32,500 nucleotides of DNA, taken from the NCBI GenBank assembly GCA_016946835.1, contig JACVTC010000100.1, forward strand, positions 562,501 through 595,000, given 5' to 3'. How positions within the stretch are numbered: position 1 is the first letter of the stretch; each line of letters begins with the position of its first letter. The position numbers were made by a program, and so were the translations under genes. Shown one piece after another: positions 13,119 to 23,833 of this stretch. The stretch is from Neocallimastix lanati (nom. inval.). Taxonomy: Eukaryota; Neocallimastigomycota; Neocallimastigomycetes; Neocallimastigales; Neocallimastigaceae. A model generated the notes under the pieces. That model did no database searches and was not told where the DNA came from. It saw only the letters and a program-made list of their open reading frames with translations.

Positions 13119-16100
13119 ACAAAAGGATTAATTATTAATAAATTTAATTATTAATAATAATTTAATTGAAACAAATTATATACGAATAATGTGATTACTC
13201 TTATAACATAATACAAAATTTTATATATTGAGAAAAAAACCTTTGCTAATTCTTATTGATAATGATCTCTAACAATTTGCTGCAATTATTTTATATAAAC
13301 TAATAAACTAACAAAGCCCGAAAGATAATTGATAATATTTATATAATTACTTTCAAATTAATAAGTACTTTTATTAAATCTTACATTAATCTTTAATGTA
13401 ATCTTTTTTTTTTTTATTTTTAATTTTAATTCAAAAATTTCTAATTAAAAAAATTTTTTCTTCAAATAACAGCATGTATACATTTTATTATTTTATAATT
13501 TCTACTTTTTACTTAGCATAAATTTTTAAATTTTTTTAAAAAAAGACTGTGAGTTTAATTAATAGGAATAACGGAATAACTAAGATAAGTTAAGTTTTAC
13601 AGACTTCTTTATCAAGAGAAACGCAATTACCAAGATAGGAGCTATTCAGATCATATTAATTTGAAATCGATACTTATCACTTTCGCAAAATATAATTTTT
13701 TTATATGTAAAAAAAAAAAATTTAATGTAAAATTTATTATTAACAAACCTTCATACATAACCCATAATATTATTAATAAAAAAATGTAAAATTTTTATAA
13801 TTAAATAAATACATATATAAATATATTTTAATATAATAAATGATTTTTTTATAGATAATATAGTCAATTATATTAAAAAAAAAAAAAAAAAAAAAAAAGT
13901 AATATAAGTAATAATCTAATTCCTTTTTTTTAAATAATCATTGCTCAATTCAAAAACTTAAAATTTTTTAAATCCATTTCAGAAAGTACTTCTCAATTAC
14001 CAATCAAAATTAAAATTCAAAAAAAAAAAATTTTTTTCACTCTATTGTGATAATAACCTTTACTTTATTGTCATAGTTTGTTATTCATATTTTGATGAAC
14101 TACAAAGTCCCTTTCCATTAAGTAAATTATTTTATTAAAATACTTTTGGCTATATCATATATTAATATTAAACATTAAAATTTTTATTTTTTCATATTTT
14201 GTTTATTCATATAAGCTATTTTTCATTGATTAATTATTAATTTATATTGAATATAAAATAATTTTTATAACCAATATTATAATCAATATATATTATTTTT
14301 AATTATATTTAAATATTAACTATTTTGTTTATAATTAACATTTATTAATATGTTTAAACAAATTTTTTTATAATTATTGCTAGTATTTTTTTAATAATAT
14401 TATTATAATTCTTTCATATTTATTAATGATATCTTATTTTATAACATATTAATTATCGAATAATTAATAATCTTTTCCCCTTTTTTTTTTATTAATTTTT
14501 AATTTTTTTCTTCTAAAACTAATCCGTTTTTAAAAAATCATTTTTTTTTATTTTTTATTTTTTGAATAATAAAAATAAAAGTTTCGTTTTAATTAAATTA
14601 AATTTAAAATGAGATGTAAAATTAAAATTAATTAAATTCCTTTTTAGTTCTTAATTAAGATTTTCTAAATAATTATTTAAGTAAAAAAATATAAATTTAA
14701 ATATATAATTTATTAAAAATATTATATATTATAGAAATCTTTGTACTATTTTTAAAATTATAACTTTTTTTTTTAAAAAAAAAAAAGAAAAAAATTATTA
14801 TTTGTAAAAAAAAAAAGAAATACTATAGAAGTATACAGTATAAATATAAATATTTTACTTCAAATTACATATAATAATATATATATATATTAAATAATTA
14901 AGACTAAGATAAAAAGTTAAAAATAATAGAGTAGTATATAAAAGTATAGTATTTTAACATCAAAATAAAAAAAAAAAATTTAACTATAATAAAATAAAAT
15001 TCTTGTATATAAAAACTCTATAACTCTATACAAAAAGATATATTGTTAATGAATTAAATTATATATTAATAATATAGCTTTTAATTATTTTTTTACAAAA
15101 AAAGAAATATCTAAGATCTTTTTTATAGTTATTATAAATATTATTAATATTGTTGGCTTTAATACTTTTTTTTTTTTTAAAATATATATATATATATCAT
15201 ATATCAAATGGTCAATTAGTGTTTTATATATATTTCATATAAATTAATAAATAAGACTTTATCTTATATAACCTTTTTTATTATATTGTGTATTATAAAT
15301 AATATATGTATATATTTAGAATAGATATATTAATTACTTTTAAACTTTTACATAAGTATTTTGATAGTTTTATTATTAAATAAAAATTGATTATTTTATT
15401 ACTATATATTTTCTGTTATATATAAAATTTTATATTATATATTATATAAGGATCATTTAAAAGAAAATATATACAATTTAAATTATGATTCTGTATTATA
15501 AATATAGAAATAAAAGTAATATTCAAACACAATAAAATAGAAATAATAAATTGAATTGATCAAACTTTTTTTTTTAAAAAATTTATCAATTAAATTTAAA
15601 AAGGAAAAAGATGAACCATTTAATTTTTAAATTCTTGAAATCATTAATTATTCGAAATATTTTTTTTTTACAGAAATTAAAATACTGAAAATTAATTTAT
15701 TTTCAAAGTCATATTATTATATTTATTAAAATATTTAATAATAATATTATTAAAAGTTAACTAAAAAATACCAACATATTACTTTTTACACCAAAAAGAA
15801 AAAAAATATAGAAGTATATTTATAGAGGTTATTTTATTATGTATTTTAGAAAAAAAAAAGTTTTAAATAATTACAAATGTTTTATATTATAATTATAATA
15901 AATCATTAGACTTCATACACATATATTAAAACAATTAAGTATAAGTTATATTTTATATTATAAATCATACATAATTATATAACATATTATTTTATTATTT
16001 TTTTTTTAAAGGGAATTCAAAATAAAAACCTTATTATATTAAATGAAACTTTAAATTAATCATTTATATTACATATAAAAAATTAAATAAATCAAAAAAC

Positions 16101-16345
16101 ATTAATGACCATATTTTATCCATAATTATTAATTTTAATTATTATATATTATTATATATAAAGTAATGTTTTGAATATTTTAATGTAATTTAGTATTAAA
16201 TTGATATTTTTTTAAAAAAAAATGTTGATCCTATGAATTTTAAATAAAGTTTTTTATTAAATTAAAAAAGGAATATATTGAAATTCAGAATTATTTAGTG
16301 AATAAATATTCTTTTATTTTGAGAAATGAATATCTTGTAAATTTT

Positions 16346-16477
16346 TATTTTCTCTGTTATTTTAAATTCATTTTATATTACATTATATATATATTAAAAA
16401 ATATTTATTTATATTTTCTCTGTTATTTTAAATTCATTTTATATTACATTATATATATATTAAAAAATATTTATTTA
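16346..16477. repeat. 66-bp tandem duplication
   Basis: Two adjacent, nearly perfect copies at 16346-16411 and 16412-16477, each containing TCTCTGTTATTTTAAATTC. Because 66 is divisible by 3, a spurious 76-residue frame (16298-16528) runs through both copies. Its Phe/Tyr/Ile-only content argues against it being a gene. Confidence 0.9.
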
Positions 16478-17086
16478 AATATTATATACTTTACAGAATT
16501 TAGTACTTTATATATATATGATATATGATATTTATATGAAATAAAGTTTGAATATAAAGTTTGTAATATGATTTTATCTTTTTTTTTTTTTTTTTTTTTT
16601 TAAGTTTATTTTATTTTATTTTACTATATTATTTAATTTTTTCTTATAATTAATAATTTATATTTAAAAAAAAAAAAATAATTTATACTGAATATTGTTA
16701 TAAAATAATTAAAATAATTATTGATACATAATAAATTAAAAATTTTTTTATTTTATTTTTTTTATTTTTTATTTTTATATAAATTATACAATTTTATCCT
16801 TTTTTTTTTTTTTTAATAAATTTTTTTTCTTCAATTTTTATTTAATCGTTAAATATTAAATTTGATTAGCGGTTATTATAAATAAAGGTTTTTTTCATTA
16901 AGGATATAAATATTAAATAGTATTATTAATCTATATTATTTTTAAAATTATTATGTAGTATTAATGTATTTGCCTCTTTAATTTATTATTTAACAAAAAA
17001 AAAAAAAATAATAAAACTAGGTTTTAGTGAATTTTAATTAAAAAGAGAAAAAAATAATAATAAAAAAAAAAGGTGTTAGAATAAAA

Positions 17087-17609
17087 ATGTCATCTCGAGG
17101 AAGTTATAGCAGTGGTTATTACTCCAACGGTGCTTTCTTCAATAGAAATGCTCCATTAATCTCATATGGTAACAGCCAACGTGAATACCAAAAACCAACC
17201 ACTATCTATAGGTGAGTTTTTGTTTATGAAAGAAATATGTTTTTTTCTAGTTTAAAAAGATAATAATGAAATATTGTTAAAATATAATTAGAAAATGAAA
17301 TATTTATATGTGATATAATATGAATACAAAATCTGTATTTCAAGATATATAATTAAAATTATTACCCTACCTTTTTCCTTTCTTTTAATAAATTATATCC
17401 TTTTATGTATTACAATCGTATATATAAAATTATGTACAAATTAATATATATTATATTATTAAAAAAAAATTGGAATAAAATATAGTGAACCAATTGGTTC
17501 ATACACTGGTAGTTTATACAGAAGTTCCCAAGGAACCTACATTAATACTTGTAATGGAAGTTATAGATATGTTGGTCCAAAGTTAAGAAACCAGCAAAAC
17601 CAAGTTTAA
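17087..17609 (+). CDS. Small Ser/Tyr/Gly/Asn-rich protein, two exons
   Basis: Exon 1 is 17087-17211 and exon 2 is 17486-17609. The 274-nt intron has donor GTGAGT and acceptor TATAG, in phase 2. The product is 82 residues: 14 Ser, 11 Tyr, 9 Gly, 8 Asn and one Cys (Cys64). A Gly-Ser/Thr-Tyr motif recurs at residues 5-7, 46-48, 58-60 and 66-68, so the protein may be built of short repeats. It starts MSSRGSYSSGYY and ends in a basic, Gln/Asn-rich tail; there is no signal peptide or membrane segment. About a quarter of its codons end in C (TTC, AAC, TAC, ACC), unusual for this DNA and suggestive of high expression (inference). The bases before the ATG are A-rich (ATAAAA), and AATAAA lies at 17651-17656, 42 nt past the stop. 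I do not recognise the family. Confidence 0.78.
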
Positions 17610-20580
17610 ATATATTTATTTATATATAAGCAAGTCTAAATATATATAGAAATAAAATAAAGTATCTATTACCATAATTAAAGAGACACTAATTGATATA
17701 ATAGCAATAATAATTAATAATAAAAGCATGAAAATCCCCAATATATATATATGAACTTTATTAAATATTAAAATCTAAAAAAAAAGAAAGGATTATTATA
17801 TAACTAAAAAGAGATTAGAAATAATTAATAAGTAATATTTTTTAGTAAAAAAAAAAAAAAAAGTAATATTATGAATCTTTTTTTATCAAGTTAATGAAAA
17901 TGAAAAAAAGATAAAAATAGAAAATTTTATTTCACATTATTTAATATATAATAATCTTTTTTTTTTTTTTGTTTTATTTTATTTTATTATTTAAATAATA
18001 ATAACTTGAAATAATTTATTTAAATAATAATAATAATAATATATATATATTAATCAATAGAAAAAATAGTTAGGATACGAAAAAAAAAAAAATTAGTTTT
18101 TTATTTATATATTAAAAAATCTATTAATATTATTTTATAAAATATATATTTGACATTCGTAAAGAATTTATATAATTTATAAAAATAATTAAATGAACCT
18201 TTTGAAATCACCTATTTAAAAAACCTTTCTAAATTTTAATAATAGTTTATATTATACGATTGTAATATATAATAGTCACAATAATAATTAATAAAAATAG
18301 TTATAATAATTAGTTTTCAAAACTTTTTTTATTAAAGTGATCTTCTTTAAAGTTATTAATTTGTATTGCCAATAGCCTATTAATAAATAAAAAAAATATT
18401 ATGAAGTACTATTAATAACAAAAAGAAGAAAAAGACAAAAAAAAAAAAAAAAAAGGAAACATTTATTATAATTATTTAAAAAAATAACTAATAAATAAAT
18501 ATAAGAATTTTTTTTTTCGTTTTATTATTATTATTATTATTATTTTTTTTTGATTAAAAAAAAATTTATTAAAGAATAAATAGTAAAAAGAGAGTATTTA
18601 CTATTTATTTTTTAAAAATTTAATATAAATATATTATAATACTTTTTAATAACATACATTATAAATAATATTTCTTTTATTATGTAGTTTAATATATATT
18701 TTATTTTATTTATTAAGATTTGATTTTTTTTTTTAGTTCAAATAAAGAGAAATGCATGTAATTGATTAATTAAAAATTCTTTTATTTATCAATATCCAAT
18801 ACCTAACACAAGAAAAAAGTAAATAATTTGAATAAAAAAAAAAGTTAAAAAAAATTTAAAAAAATTGAGCAGTATAAGTACAAACTTTAATTTAATAAAA
18901 TTTTATTAAATATAAATATTTTATATGGTGTATTTATTAAAAAAAAAAAAAAAAAAAAAAAAAGGAAATAATTGCTATTAGTAATTTATCAAATGAAATT
19001 AAAACTTTAAAAATTATTCATTTTCTAAATATAGAGAACTCTATAAAATGCAATGAAGTATTAATTCTTTTTTAAATTTACCTTTAATTATTTTTACAAT
19101 TGTGCAATTTTTTAAATCAATAAAAAATCACTTTATTTAATATTGTAAATTTATCAATAAATAAATAAATAAAACTAATAAGAAAAATAAATACATATAT
19201 ATATAAATATATATAAGTGAATGAAATAATGTAAAATAAAATCAATGAAATGAAATTACTTTTGAATTTATTTTTCAATATTATTTGAAATTAAAAAGAA
19301 AAAAGAAAAATAATAATCTAAACGATTCTTCTCACATTATTACTAAATTACCTTATAGCTAATATATCATATTGTAGAGACTATTTATAAAATTTAAATA
19401 TTATGATTGCATTATACATTATATTATTTTCATTTATTTTAAAAAAAAAATATAAAAATTTTTATTAATAAGTATTTTCCCTTATAATAATATTAAAAAA
19501 ATATTTATTAATTAATAAAAAAAAGTAATAATAATAAAAATGAATAGTGAACTCTCGATCCATAAATATATATAAAAACTTTGTTTTTTCATATATTAAA
19601 ATATTTCTTTATATGTATTGTGAATTTAAAAATATTTTTATTCATATATTTTATTGTATATGAGGAAAAATATTTTTACAATATATGGCATCTGTAAAAA
19701 AAAAGCATCATAATTTTCAGATCTATAAACCATGTATTATTAATATATATATATATTTTAAAAAATAAAATTTTTACTATGTCATATGATTTGTCATTTA
19801 TTACATCAAATTTATTATTATTATTATTATACACCATACCAAATTTTCATCACTACCATCACCATCAATAAATTACCATAAATAAAAATTTTAAAGTTTA
19901 AAAATATTATACATAATTTTAAAAACTTTGATTTTGTATTTTGTAAATTATTTTAATTTTTTATAATACTATATTATAATATTTTTTTAATTTTTCAATT
20001 TTTTTTAAAAAGAATTGTTTTTTTGATATTCTTTAATTTATTAAAAAGTTTCCTATTACATTTTGAAAATATTAAAATTATTATATTAATTACTATTTAT
20101 ATAAAATAAATTTTATATCAATATTAAAACTTAACAAAAATTCTTAATTTTTTTTTTATTTTTATAAAAATAAATTAAATGAATTTTAAATAATAATTAA
20201 AAAAAAAACAAAAAAAAGAAAAAATTTTTTTATAATAATAATAAATGATTTTCATAAAATATAAATAATACTACTTAAGAAAAAAATTTCATTGATTTTT
20301 AAGATTCAAATTAAAAAAAAAAAACTCTATTGTTTTAATTTTTAAATGTAGATATATTCAAATTATAATTTATATATAAAAAAATAAAAAATTTATTAAA
20401 AAAATTTAAATATCTGAAATTTAAAAAAATGATTTTTAAGAACAAAAAAAAAAAAAATATTAAAAAAAACAAAAAAAATAAAAAAATAAAAGAAATAAAA
20501 AAAATATAAAAAATAAACAGAAAATTAAAATAATCTCAAAGTAAAAATAATAATCAATCTAATTTTTAAAAAATATAAAT
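17610..20580. other. Gene-free AT desert
   Basis: About 3 kb of A/T-rich sequence with homopolymers (for example A run at 18941-18963), ATT and TA repeats and a short CATCAC-type patch near 19845-19868. No open frame, exon-like patch or RNA gene could be supported. Confidence 0.7.
17651..17656 (+). promoter_or_regulatory. Possible polyadenylation signal of the 82-residue gene
   Basis: AATAAA lies 42 nt after the stop codon at 17607-17609. This hexamer is common by chance in such AT-rich DNA, so position is the only support. Confidence 0.3.
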
Positions 20581-20599
20581 TGTTATACCTCTCTATTGA

Positions 20600-21494
20600 T
20601 AATCTTCAATTATGTGAACTGTTTTTCCAGGCCCATTGAGAGTTGATGGAAAAGGAATATCTTATATCAGGTGTACTAATTACAGCTTTCTGCTATTCTG
20701 ATGATAATCGATGGTTATCCTTTCTAAAGTGGCTTCTAGTACGAAGAGTGTAAATTGGAATACTGGAAGATTGTGGAAAGAAAACCTGATGCTTTATATT
20801 GTTTTAAACTGGATATGTTGTAATATTGGAGTTGTATAATTAATAATATCATGTAGTTTCTACATATTATCAAGAATGAATCTATTGCATTTTTTACTTT
20901 AGCATTATTTTGTATATATATTTTTCTATAGTATTGTTTAAACTCTCATGTAGTTATTGTAAAAAGGAAATGAAAATTGATTCACTCCAAAGCTTGTGTT
21001 TAAGACATTATTTAAAGGATGGGAATCTTTTTATAGTCTTTCACTACTAATTTTTTTTTTAAATCTACTTTTAGCTAATTTATGATTATTCAACAGAAAA
21101 ATTTTTTACGTTTTAAAGAGGTTTATTAATTGAAAGAATTACAACCATTCAAAAGATAAAAAGAAACGATTATTCATTTCAACAGCATATACAAGTAGTT
21201 TTGTATCGATAACTTTCTAATCCTTTTGAAAAATTATAAATATTATAACAGCAATACCGGATAAAACCAATTATTTACAAAATCAAACAATTACAAAATC
21301 AACAAGAACAACGATATATTTCAAGCTTTCATATATTCAACACTAACAATTTTTTTTGTAATACTATTTAAAGGGAGTTTACTTTCTCTTTTAATTTTAT
21401 ATTTTTATTTTATTATATATATTAAAAAAAAATTATCTATTTTTATTATTTTTATTATTTTTTATTTTATACTTCTTTTATTTTATTTTTTTAG
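20600..21494. pseudogene. Coding-like island with frame changes; decayed gene or unresolved exons
   Basis: From about 20600 to 20860 the base composition is clearly less AT-rich and short frames overlap, none long. On plus: a 27-codon stretch at about 20620-20700 containing PGPLRVDGKGISYIR, a 37-codon ORF starting MEKEYLISG near 20647, an ORF starting MVILSKVASS near 20711 and a stretch containing EYWKIVERKPDALYCFK near 20745-20818. On minus, one 65-codon frame (20803-20606) is broken only by a TAG at 20695-20693. Around 20860-20980 a plus frame is hydrophobic with in-frame stops. I cannot choose the strand, splice these into one frame or assign a family. Decay is the simplest reading; a gene with many tiny exons or assembly indels is the alternative. 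Confidence 0.4.
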
Positions 21495-21965
21495 GCTTTT
21501 TTACGAAATGGATTATACTTCTTCAAATACAGCAACTATTCCTGATTTACAGCGAGGCCTTCGAAGATTCGATATTTGGAATAAGGATTTCATTCTTATC
21601 TTTATTCATGATCATCAATTATGGTCTGTTAGTAAACCTTGGGAATTTCTTAGTAAAAATATTTCCAATTGCAATGAAACAGTTCATTGCAATTGGTGTT
21701 ATCATCGGAGTTTCTAACAAACGTAATACCATTAATTTGTCGATCTTTTAGACTGATGATAAAATGGTATAAGGTTGAATCTACCGTTGCTAAGAACGTC
21801 GAAGTCGAAATGATAAGGCATGGATTTTCACCTCCAGGTGAAAGATCTGATATAGATTCGGTTGATAACACTAATACTGAAATTATTACTCGCAATAATG
21901 GACGTGGTGTTATCATCAATGAATGGGAAAAGTTAGAAACTACTGCTTCTAACGCACTTTTATAA
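21495..21965 (+). CDS. Terminal exon(s) of an unidentified, possibly broken gene
   Basis: A pyrimidine-rich tract ends in TTTTTTAG at 21494. The last part, 21751-21965, reads as a hydrophilic tail beginning LMIKWYKVESTVAKN, containing RHGFSPPGERSDIDS and ending TASNALL then TAA. Its codons begin mostly with purines, as real genes do. One splice model uses donor GTTAGT at 21628 and acceptor TTTTAG at 21750, with TTCTAAC at 21712-21718 as branch site. It joins a hydrophobic frame (21497-21627) in matching phase 2, which would make this a membrane-protein C-terminus. A rival frame from ATG 21508 has better codon use but ends at a TAA near 21717 and does not splice cleanly to the tail. The opposite-strand frame at 21650-21988 is a shadow. 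Function unknown. Confidence 0.4.
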
Positions 21966-22137
21966 TTATATAATATATAATATTTCATTTCATGTTTTTT
22001 TTTTTTTTTTATTTTTCATTTAAGTCATGTAATTTTATTATTATTATAAATTAAATAAATTTTCTCTAAGTCTAAAAAAAAAAAAAAAAACTCTATTAAT
22101 AATCCTTATTTTACAAATTTAAAATATATTCTTATAT

Positions 22138-22185
22138 ACATACTGACACTTGTGATATGAAGAGGCGTAAGTCCAATATTTCAGC
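22138..22185 (-). pseudogene. Scrap resembling an ankyrin repeat
   Basis: On the minus strand, about 16 codons read NIGLTPLHITSVSMYI, close to the ankyrin consensus G-x-TPLH-x-A. The frame is closed by a TGA immediately upstream, and no neighbouring repeat unit is visible, so this is at most a relic. The surrounding DNA is slightly richer in G/C than the desert. Confidence 0.25.
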
Positions 22186-22486
22186 TCTTGTAGGTTGATA
22201 AATCAAAAGAAAAGCAGTATGAAAAAAATATTAACTAATCAACATATTCTACAAAGCTTATTTAATAATAATATATAATTAACTTTTAATAAATTCTAAT
22301 AAAAATAAAAAAATATTAATGTTATTTAGACCAAAATTTAATATTAAAATCAAATACAATTAATAAAATTGATTAAAATGAATGAAAGACTTTATAAAGA
22401 TAGTTTTGAGGGAGATTCAACTAAGTCTTATAAATATATATTGTGCTAAGAAAAAACAATATTCACATTAATAAAACTTGTTCAAA

Positions 22487-22552
22487 CCTATAAGTTTTGG
22501 TAGTGAGTGGTAAACGATATGTTATAGGAAAAACTTTTTTACTTTCACTCAC
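22487..22552. other. Interleaved inverted repeats (possible structured element)
   Basis: CCTATAA at 22487-22493 can pair with TTATAGG at 22522-22528, and GTGAGTG at 22503-22509 can pair with CACTCAC at 22546-22552. The two stems interleave, so they would form a pseudoknot or be alternatives. The G/C-containing second stem is less expected by chance in this DNA. No transcript or known RNA family can be assigned. Confidence 0.3.
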
Positions 22553-23446
22553 CCTCAAAAACCATAAATATCATAAAGAATTTCTCATTAATATAATATT
22601 AATATTATTTTATATTAAATTTTAGAATAGTTAATATTATCCAAGGTAAATATAAGATTAGATTGTTAATATTAAAATAATTAATAAATAATAAATAGTA
22701 CCTATTATTTTAATTATTTTTTTGAATCAATATTTAATTATTGTTAATTATTTTTTGTTAGAATTAATATTTTATTAAAAACTAAAATTATTTCTTTAAT
22801 AATTAAATATAAATAGAGTTAATTTTCTTGAATTAAATTGATGTATTTATTTTTACTATTTTTTAAAAGTAAAGATCATATTATTGATTAAACTACAATT
22901 ATATAACAAAATATAATTTTAATCTCTTTTAATTTTATGTTTTGAGTTTTTTTTTTTCTTTTTTTTATTTTTATATTTTGTGTTTGTACTACATTATTTG
23001 TTTTTTATAATCTGTTTTGACAGAAAATATATAAAAATAATTTATCTAACTCATAATTAAGTTTTCTCATTAAGATATACAGAGTTTTAATCTGCTATAA
23101 TTTTTTATTAATAAAAAAAAAAAAAATAAAACACTCAAATGCATAAAACTTCAACTAAGCAAATGAGTTCATAAAAATATACTTAATTAATAATTATTAA
23201 GATAATATGTAACATTACATAATATAAATCATGATTATTTATTTATTATCATTATTATCATCATTACTTTATTTTATTATTATTAGTTTTCTAAATTTCA
23301 TTTATTTTAATTGAAAATATTGTTGTCTGATAATATATTAAGTTAAAAAAAAAATAATTATTTGTCATTATAGTTATTATTATTGAAATTATAAATTCTA
23401 TGATCAGTTTTTTTATTTTTTTATTTTTTGTTTTTTTATTTTTTAA

Positions 23447-23506
23447 GAAAAAAATGATTATTATATTAGTAAATTTCTTATTTTAATAATATTTGGTATA
23501 TATATA

Positions 23507-23553
<47 letters not shown>

Positions 23554-23614
23554 GTTAAATTAATTAAATTGACATTTTATTAGTATTAATAAAAATTATT
23601 ATTATTTATTTAAT

Positions 23615-23653
<39 letters not shown>

Positions 23654-23781
23654 AAATTGATTATTATGTTGCTTATTTTAATAGTATTTAATATATATAT
23701 GTATTTATATATTTTATTATTTTAATGTTAAATTAATTAAAATGAAATTTAATTATTATTAATAAAAATTATTATTATTTA

Positions 23782-23788
<7 letters not shown>
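23447..23788. repeat. Imperfect tandem duplication (~200-bp period) with poly-T
   Basis: Copy 1 (about 23447-23616) and copy 2 (about 23647-23788) share the order: a TGATTATTAT block, CTTATTTTAATA, a TA run, AATGTTAAATTAATTAAA, then TATTAATAAAAATTATTATT. Copy 1 carries a 42-base T run (23509-23550) where copy 2 has almost none, and another T run (23618-23646) separates the copies. It lies just downstream of the 3' end of the lipase gene. Confidence 0.75.
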
Positions 23789-23827
<39 letters not shown>

Positions 23828-23833
23828 GTATTT

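Larger units (their letters stand above)
11235..17086. other. Gene-free AT desert
   Basis: About 5.85 kb between the start of the giant minus-strand gene and the small plus-strand gene. It is almost entirely A/T with TA runs, AAT triplets and A or T homopolymers. I see no convincing exon, tRNA or other RNA gene. Two patches, about 13240-13330 and 13550-13690, are slightly richer in G/C but have stops in all frames and match no RNA I know. The promoters of both flanking genes must lie here, but no element stands out. Confidence 0.7.

Noticed and set aside
13240-13690. Slightly G/C-richer patches tested for tRNA, snoRNA or exon
   Set aside because: No tRNA arms or T-loop, no paired C/D boxes, and stops in every frame.
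16298-16528. 76-residue frame on plus
   Set aside because: It exists because a 66-bp tandem duplication preserves frame; its content is Phe/Tyr/Ile/Leu only, with no codon pattern of a gene.
21650-21988. 112-residue minus-strand frame
   Set aside because: The plus strand here has purine-first codons and a balanced hydrophilic tail; the minus frame is its antisense shadow.
22378-22449. 23-residue ORF starting MNERLYKDSFEGDSTKS
   Set aside because: Gene-like composition but too short, with no splice partner or recognised motif; it may be chance in a slightly less AT-rich patch.
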